From: Thermoanaerobaculales bacterium
Lineage (GTDB): Bacteria; Acidobacteriota; Thermoanaerobaculia; Thermoanaerobaculales; Sulfomarinibacteraceae
NCBI GenBank assembly: GCA_029938595.1
Contig: JAOZUP010000173.1
Span: 1 to 8,352 of the forward strand
Direction of reading: 5' to 3'
DNA: 8,352 bases
Made by a program: the position numbers and the translations under genes. Below are positions 5,829 to 8,352 of the stretch, one piece after another (the first letter of the stretch is position 1; the number at the start of each line of letters is the position of its first letter). The notes under the pieces were generated by a model that was given only the letters and a program-made list of their open reading frames with translations, was not told the origin of the DNA and made no database searches.

Positions 5829-7145
5829 ATGGACTTGAAGATCATCCGCCAGCTTCCCGGCACGCTCTACTCCGCGGTCACCATGGAACTCTTCGAACGC
5901 CTCGCCTACTACGGCATGGTCATGGTGCTCGGCATTTACATCATGGACCACCTCGGAATCCGTGCTGATACCTACGGTCTGGTGTACGGCGTCTTCACCA
6001 GCACGCTCTACTTCCTGCCGGTGCTCGCCGGCGCTCTCGCCGATCGCTTCGGCTACAAACCAGCCCTGATGCTGGCGTTTTCGACGCTTGCGGCCGGCTA
6101 CTTCCTGCTCGGCGCCTCCACTGACTTCACGGTCATTTGCGTCGCCCTCGGCCTGATTGCTGTCGGCGGTTCGATCATCAAGCCGACCATCTCGGGCACC
6201 GTGACCAGGACCACCGAGGAAGGCAGCACCAGGCCGGTGGGATTCGGTCTCTATTACATGATGATCAACGCGGGCGGGCTCATCGGCCCGGTCATCGCGG
6301 CCCAGGTCCGCAACCGAACCGAGTTCCGCTACGTCTTCTGGGTGTCGGCCGCAGCATGCGCACTGATGTTCCTGCAGGCGGTATTCGCCTTCCGCGAGCC
6401 GGTGTCAGCCGAAGAGCGTTCCTCGGGCAAGAATATGGGAGATATTTTTCGAGAGATTGTGATGGTCCTCGCAAATTGGCGCTTCATGCTGCTCCTGGTG
6501 ATCTTCTCGGGATTCTGGGGGATGATCAACGTCCTCTTCGGCTTCCTGCCCCCTTACGTCAATTCCTTCACCGATCTCCACGCGGCCGAGGCCGCTATCG
6601 ACCGAGTCGTGCCCCTGACCCGCTGGGCGGGCCACTGGCTCAATGCCGAGGTTCTGGTGTCACTCGACGCCCTGCTCATCGTGCTCTTCCAGGCACCAAT
6701 CTCGTACCTCACACGGCGCTGGCCGACACTGCGCGCCATGCTCATTGGTACGACGATCGCGACCTTTGCGTGGATTTTTCCAGCGATGTCGCCGGTCGCC
6801 GCCGTGGTCGCGCTCGGGATATTCGTTTGGTCGCTGGGTGAGATGATCTGTTCGGCACGGTTCTTCGAGTATTGCGGCACGGTCGCCCCGAAGGACCAGG
6901 TGGCTCTCTACCTCGGCTACTCCTTCTTCGCCATCTTCATCGGCAACCTCTATTCGGGCCCGTGGGCCGGATGGCTCTACAGACGCTTTATCCAGGCCCC
7001 CCACGAAGTCGGAGCACAGATCCAGCCTGGGCCCTTCTTCGCTGGGGTGATGCTGATGGGCGCATTTTCGATGATCGGCCTTGCCCTTTACGGGCGCTTC
7101 GTCAACCCTGATCATGCGCGTCAAGATCAAGCGGAGGCGTCATGA
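5829..7145 (+). CDS. POT/PTR-family MFS transporter (proton-coupled peptide transporter-like)
   Basis: The 438-residue protein is very hydrophobic with about 12 predicted membrane segments. The POT signature ExxER is present in helix 1 (ELFERLAYYG, Glu20, Glu23, Arg24; this motif binds protons and the peptide carboxylate). An MFS A-motif-like loop LADRFGYKP (70-78), GGSIIKPTISG (113-123) and GLYYMMINAGGLIG (140-151) match the POT family's conserved helix 4-5 region. It probably imports di-/tripeptides with protons across the inner membrane, although substrate range varies in the family. A hydrophilic-rich insertion follows FGFLPPYVNSF. ATG at 5829 was preferred over GTG at 5805 because the eight extra residues would be encoded by the G-rich tail of array D. 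No strong Shine-Dalgarno is seen. Its last bases overlap the next gene by 4 nt (ATGA), implying translational coupling. Confidence 0.88.
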   Translation: MDLKIIRQLPGTLYSAVTMELFERLAYYGMVMVLGIYIMDHLGIRADTYGLVYGVFTSTLYFLPVLAGALADRFGYKPALMLAFSTLAAGYFLLGASTDFTVICVALGLIAVGGSIIKPTISGTVTRTTEEGSTRPVGFGLYYMMINAGGLIGPVIAAQVRNRTEFRYVFWVSAAACALMFLQAVFAFREPVSAEERSSGKNMGDIFREIVMVLANWRFMLLLVIFSGFWGMINVLFGFLPPYVNSFTDLHAAEAAIDRVVPLTRWAGHWLNAEVLVSLDALLIVLFQAPISYLTRRWPTLRAMLIGTTIATFAWIFPAMSPVAAVVALGIFVWSLGEMICSARFFEYCGTVAPKDQVALYLGYSFFAIFIGNLYSGPWAGWLYRRFIQAPHEVGAQIQPGPFFAGVMLMGAFSMIGLALYGRFVNPDHARQDQAEAS

Positions 7146-7654
7146 TCGAAACCCTGCGTTCACTGGTTTCTGATTCTCCCTTCCCCAGCCTGCATGTGAT
7201 GGTCATTCACTTTCCCATCGCCTGCCTGTTCCTCGCGCCCTTTTTCGACATCGGGTGCATCGTCTTCCGCAACCGAGTGTGGCTCGACCGCGCCGCCATC
7301 GCCCTTTACGTGATAGGGACGATCGGCGCGGGCGCCGCCTACCTCACCGGCCAGCGCGCCGCCGCGGCGTTGCAGGGTCTTTCTCCCACCGCCGAATCGG
7401 CGCTCGCCGATCACGAGAATCTCGCCGTGCTCACCCTGGTCGCGCTTTCGGTCGTCAGCCTCGTGCGCCTGGCCGTGAGCTGGCTCGGCCGAAACGACCG
7501 GCGCATCAACGTCGGCATTTTCCGTCTCCTGGCCATTCCGGTGGCACTCGCCGGTCTCGCCATGCTTGCCCTCACCGCCGATCGCGGAGGCACGTTGGTA
7601 TACACGCACGGAGTCGGCGTCACCCCAGGAATCGTTGAAACGTTAGAACGTTAA
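7142..7654 (+). CDS. DUF2231 family integral membrane protein
   Basis: The 170-residue protein has about four hydrophobic segments. It has the family's hallmark N-terminal LHVMVIHFPIA (His18, His23), a TGQRAA segment (69-74), DHENLA (His91) and the C-terminal GGTLVYTHGVGV (149-160, His156). The conserved membrane histidines make heme or metal binding conceivable, but biochemical function is not established for the family. The ATG overlaps the stop of the POT gene (ATGA), so the two are almost certainly co-translated. That hints at an accessory role at the same membrane. The last codons (VETLER and the TAA stop, 7634-7654) are encoded by the first units of array F, so the C-terminal residues may be repeat-derived. 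Confidence 0.85.
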   Translation: MIETLRSLVSDSPFPSLHVMVIHFPIACLFLAPFFDIGCIVFRNRVWLDRAAIALYVIGTIGAGAAYLTGQRAAAALQGLSPTAESALADHENLAVLTLVALSVVSLVRLAVSWLGRNDRRINVGIFRLLAIPVALAGLAMLALTADRGGTLVYTHGVGVTPGIVETLER

Positions 7655-7730
7655 ACGTTGAACGTTACTACTCCGAGCGGGGGTGGGTGGGCGGAACGTT
7701 CAAACGTTTTAACGTTTAACGTTCAAACAT
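7633..7730. repeat. Inverted 7/8-mer array F between convergent genes
   Basis: Left arm units: CGTTGAAA, CGTTAGAA, CGTTAAA, CGTTGAA and CGTTACT (7633-7669). The right arm (7695-7730) holds the inverse family, of the type AACGTTC and AAACGTTT. The loop (7670-7694) contains GGGGGTGGGTGGGCGG (7679-7694). The left arm encodes the last codons and TAA stop of the DUF2231 gene. The right arm encodes the TGA stop (7723-7725) of the acyl-CoA dehydrogenase on the minus strand. The large imperfect hairpin sits where a bidirectional terminator would be expected; no clear U-tract is present. Confidence 0.85.
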
Positions 7731-8352
7731 TCTGGGCTTCGAGGGCAGTGGCGACGTTGTTCATCTCATCGAGCTCGCCGGTGGCGGTCACCATGAGCTC
7801 GTCGAAACGGATCGCTGAACGGTAGGCCGTGATCGCCTCCGCTTCGTAGCGGGCGCTCGCCTGCAGGAGACGCAGCCCGGTCACCGCCACATCGCGTGCC
7901 GCGGCGCCGCCGTGGAGGCGGGCACACGCCATCAACAGCTCCTTACGCGAGCTCGAGTCCTGAGCCGCCTTGCGCGCCAGTGCCACCGCGGTCTCCACCT
8001 CGGCCGCGAGCCGCGCCAGCTCGAACATGGCCCACTGCTCGCGCGGCAGCTTCCTGGTGTGGGCGGCAAGAATCGTCTCCGCCAACGCATCGGCCGCGAG
8101 CGCAGCCGCCTCACCGGTTCCCAGCTCCCGCAGCGTGGTCGCCATATCGCGGTAGAAGCCACCCTTGGTCTTGACCACCATCCGCCAACGGTGGGTGCCG
8201 ATGATGTTCTGCAGGATCTCGGAGGTTCCTTCGTAGATGGTGGTGATTCGCACGTCGCGGCGGATCTTCTCGACCTCGTACTCGTGGGTGTAGCCATAAC
8301 CGCCGTGGGCCTGGATGGCCGCGTCCGCCGCCGCGTTGCCGGCTTCGGTGGC
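7723..8352 (-). CDS. Acyl-CoA dehydrogenase, C-terminal part (cut by window edge)
   Basis: Reading from the window edge the minus strand gives an uninterrupted 209-residue C-terminus. Its first 50 residues include AIQAHGGYGYTHEYEVEKIRRDVRITTIYEGTSEI, the FAD-binding and active-site end of acyl-CoA dehydrogenases. The Glu of IYEGT is the catalytic base position known from medium-chain enzymes. FAD-dependent alpha,beta-dehydrogenation of acyl-CoA is expected, in fatty-acid or amino-acid catabolism. After this motif about 160 residues of Ala/Arg-rich helical sequence follow, ending RFDELMVTATGELDEMNNVATALEAQNV. That is longer than the short tail of medium-chain types and resembles the C-terminal helical extension of VLCAD-like enzymes. 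The codon at 8253 is internal, not the start. The stop lies inside array F. Confidence 0.92.
   Translation of the reverse strand, partial: ATEAGNAAADAAIQAHGGYGYTHEYEVEKIRRDVRITTIYEGTSEILQNIIGTHRWRMVVKTKGGFYRDMATTLRELGTGEAAALAADALAETILAAHTRKLPREQWAMFELARLAAEVETAVALARKAAQDSSSRKELLMACARLHGGAAARDVAVTGLRLLQASARYEAEAITAYRSAIRFDELMVTATGELDEMNNVATALEAQNV

Noticed and set aside
192..7730. CRISPR array interpretation of the repeats
   Set aside because: Units are 7-8 bp, directly adjacent and without spacers, and no cas genes are present.

Overview
High-GC bacterial chromosome segment of MAG type with seven protein genes, several of them ordinary housekeeping or accessory genes. The intergenic DNA is unusual: almost every gene end is decorated with short-unit tandem arrays. 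A GC-rich Gram-negative is supported by the outer-membrane TolC-family protein, frequent GTG starts and strong GGAGG-type ribosome sites on two genes. A lineage such as Acidobacteriota is only a guess from overall style; no marker in the window fixes the taxon.

Layout. 1-219 is non-coding. It holds a 76-bp inverted-repeat element and a four-copy heptamer array that abuts the stop codon of an alkyltransferase-like (ATL) DNA-repair protein (220-567, minus). 568-695 is the divergent ATL/priA intergenic region and is dominated by a 47-nt palindrome. priA (696-3113, plus) is a full-length replication-restart helicase, followed by an 82-nt hairpin made entirely of octamer repeats. A leader with a hairpin and a candidate promoter precedes a TolC-family outer-membrane efflux protein (3456-5165, plus), whose stop codon lies inside a second heptamer array. 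Convergent to it is a short secreted protein resembling only the N-terminal part of DUF481-type proteins (5190-5537, minus), probably a remnant. It is bracketed by inverted heptamer arrays. Then come a POT-family (proton-coupled peptide transporter-like) gene (5829-7145) and a DUF2231 membrane protein (7142-7654), translationally coupled by an ATGA overlap. Finally there is the 3' part of an acyl-CoA dehydrogenase with a long C-terminal extension (7723-8352, minus). The last two genes converge on a further inverted 7/8-mer array that supplies both stop codons.

The genes do not form one pathway; only the POT-DUF2231 pair looks like an operon. The most notable feature is the set of arrays. Each locus has a different repeat unit, but the unit is always 7 or 8 bp. 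The units of the four terminal arrays carry stop-codon-like triplets, and those arrays start at or within about 10 nt of a stop codon. Four of the array loci adjoin a G-rich GGGTGGG-type core. This looks like one kind of element or process acting on gene ends with locus-specific units, and it is the best candidate here for something undescribed.
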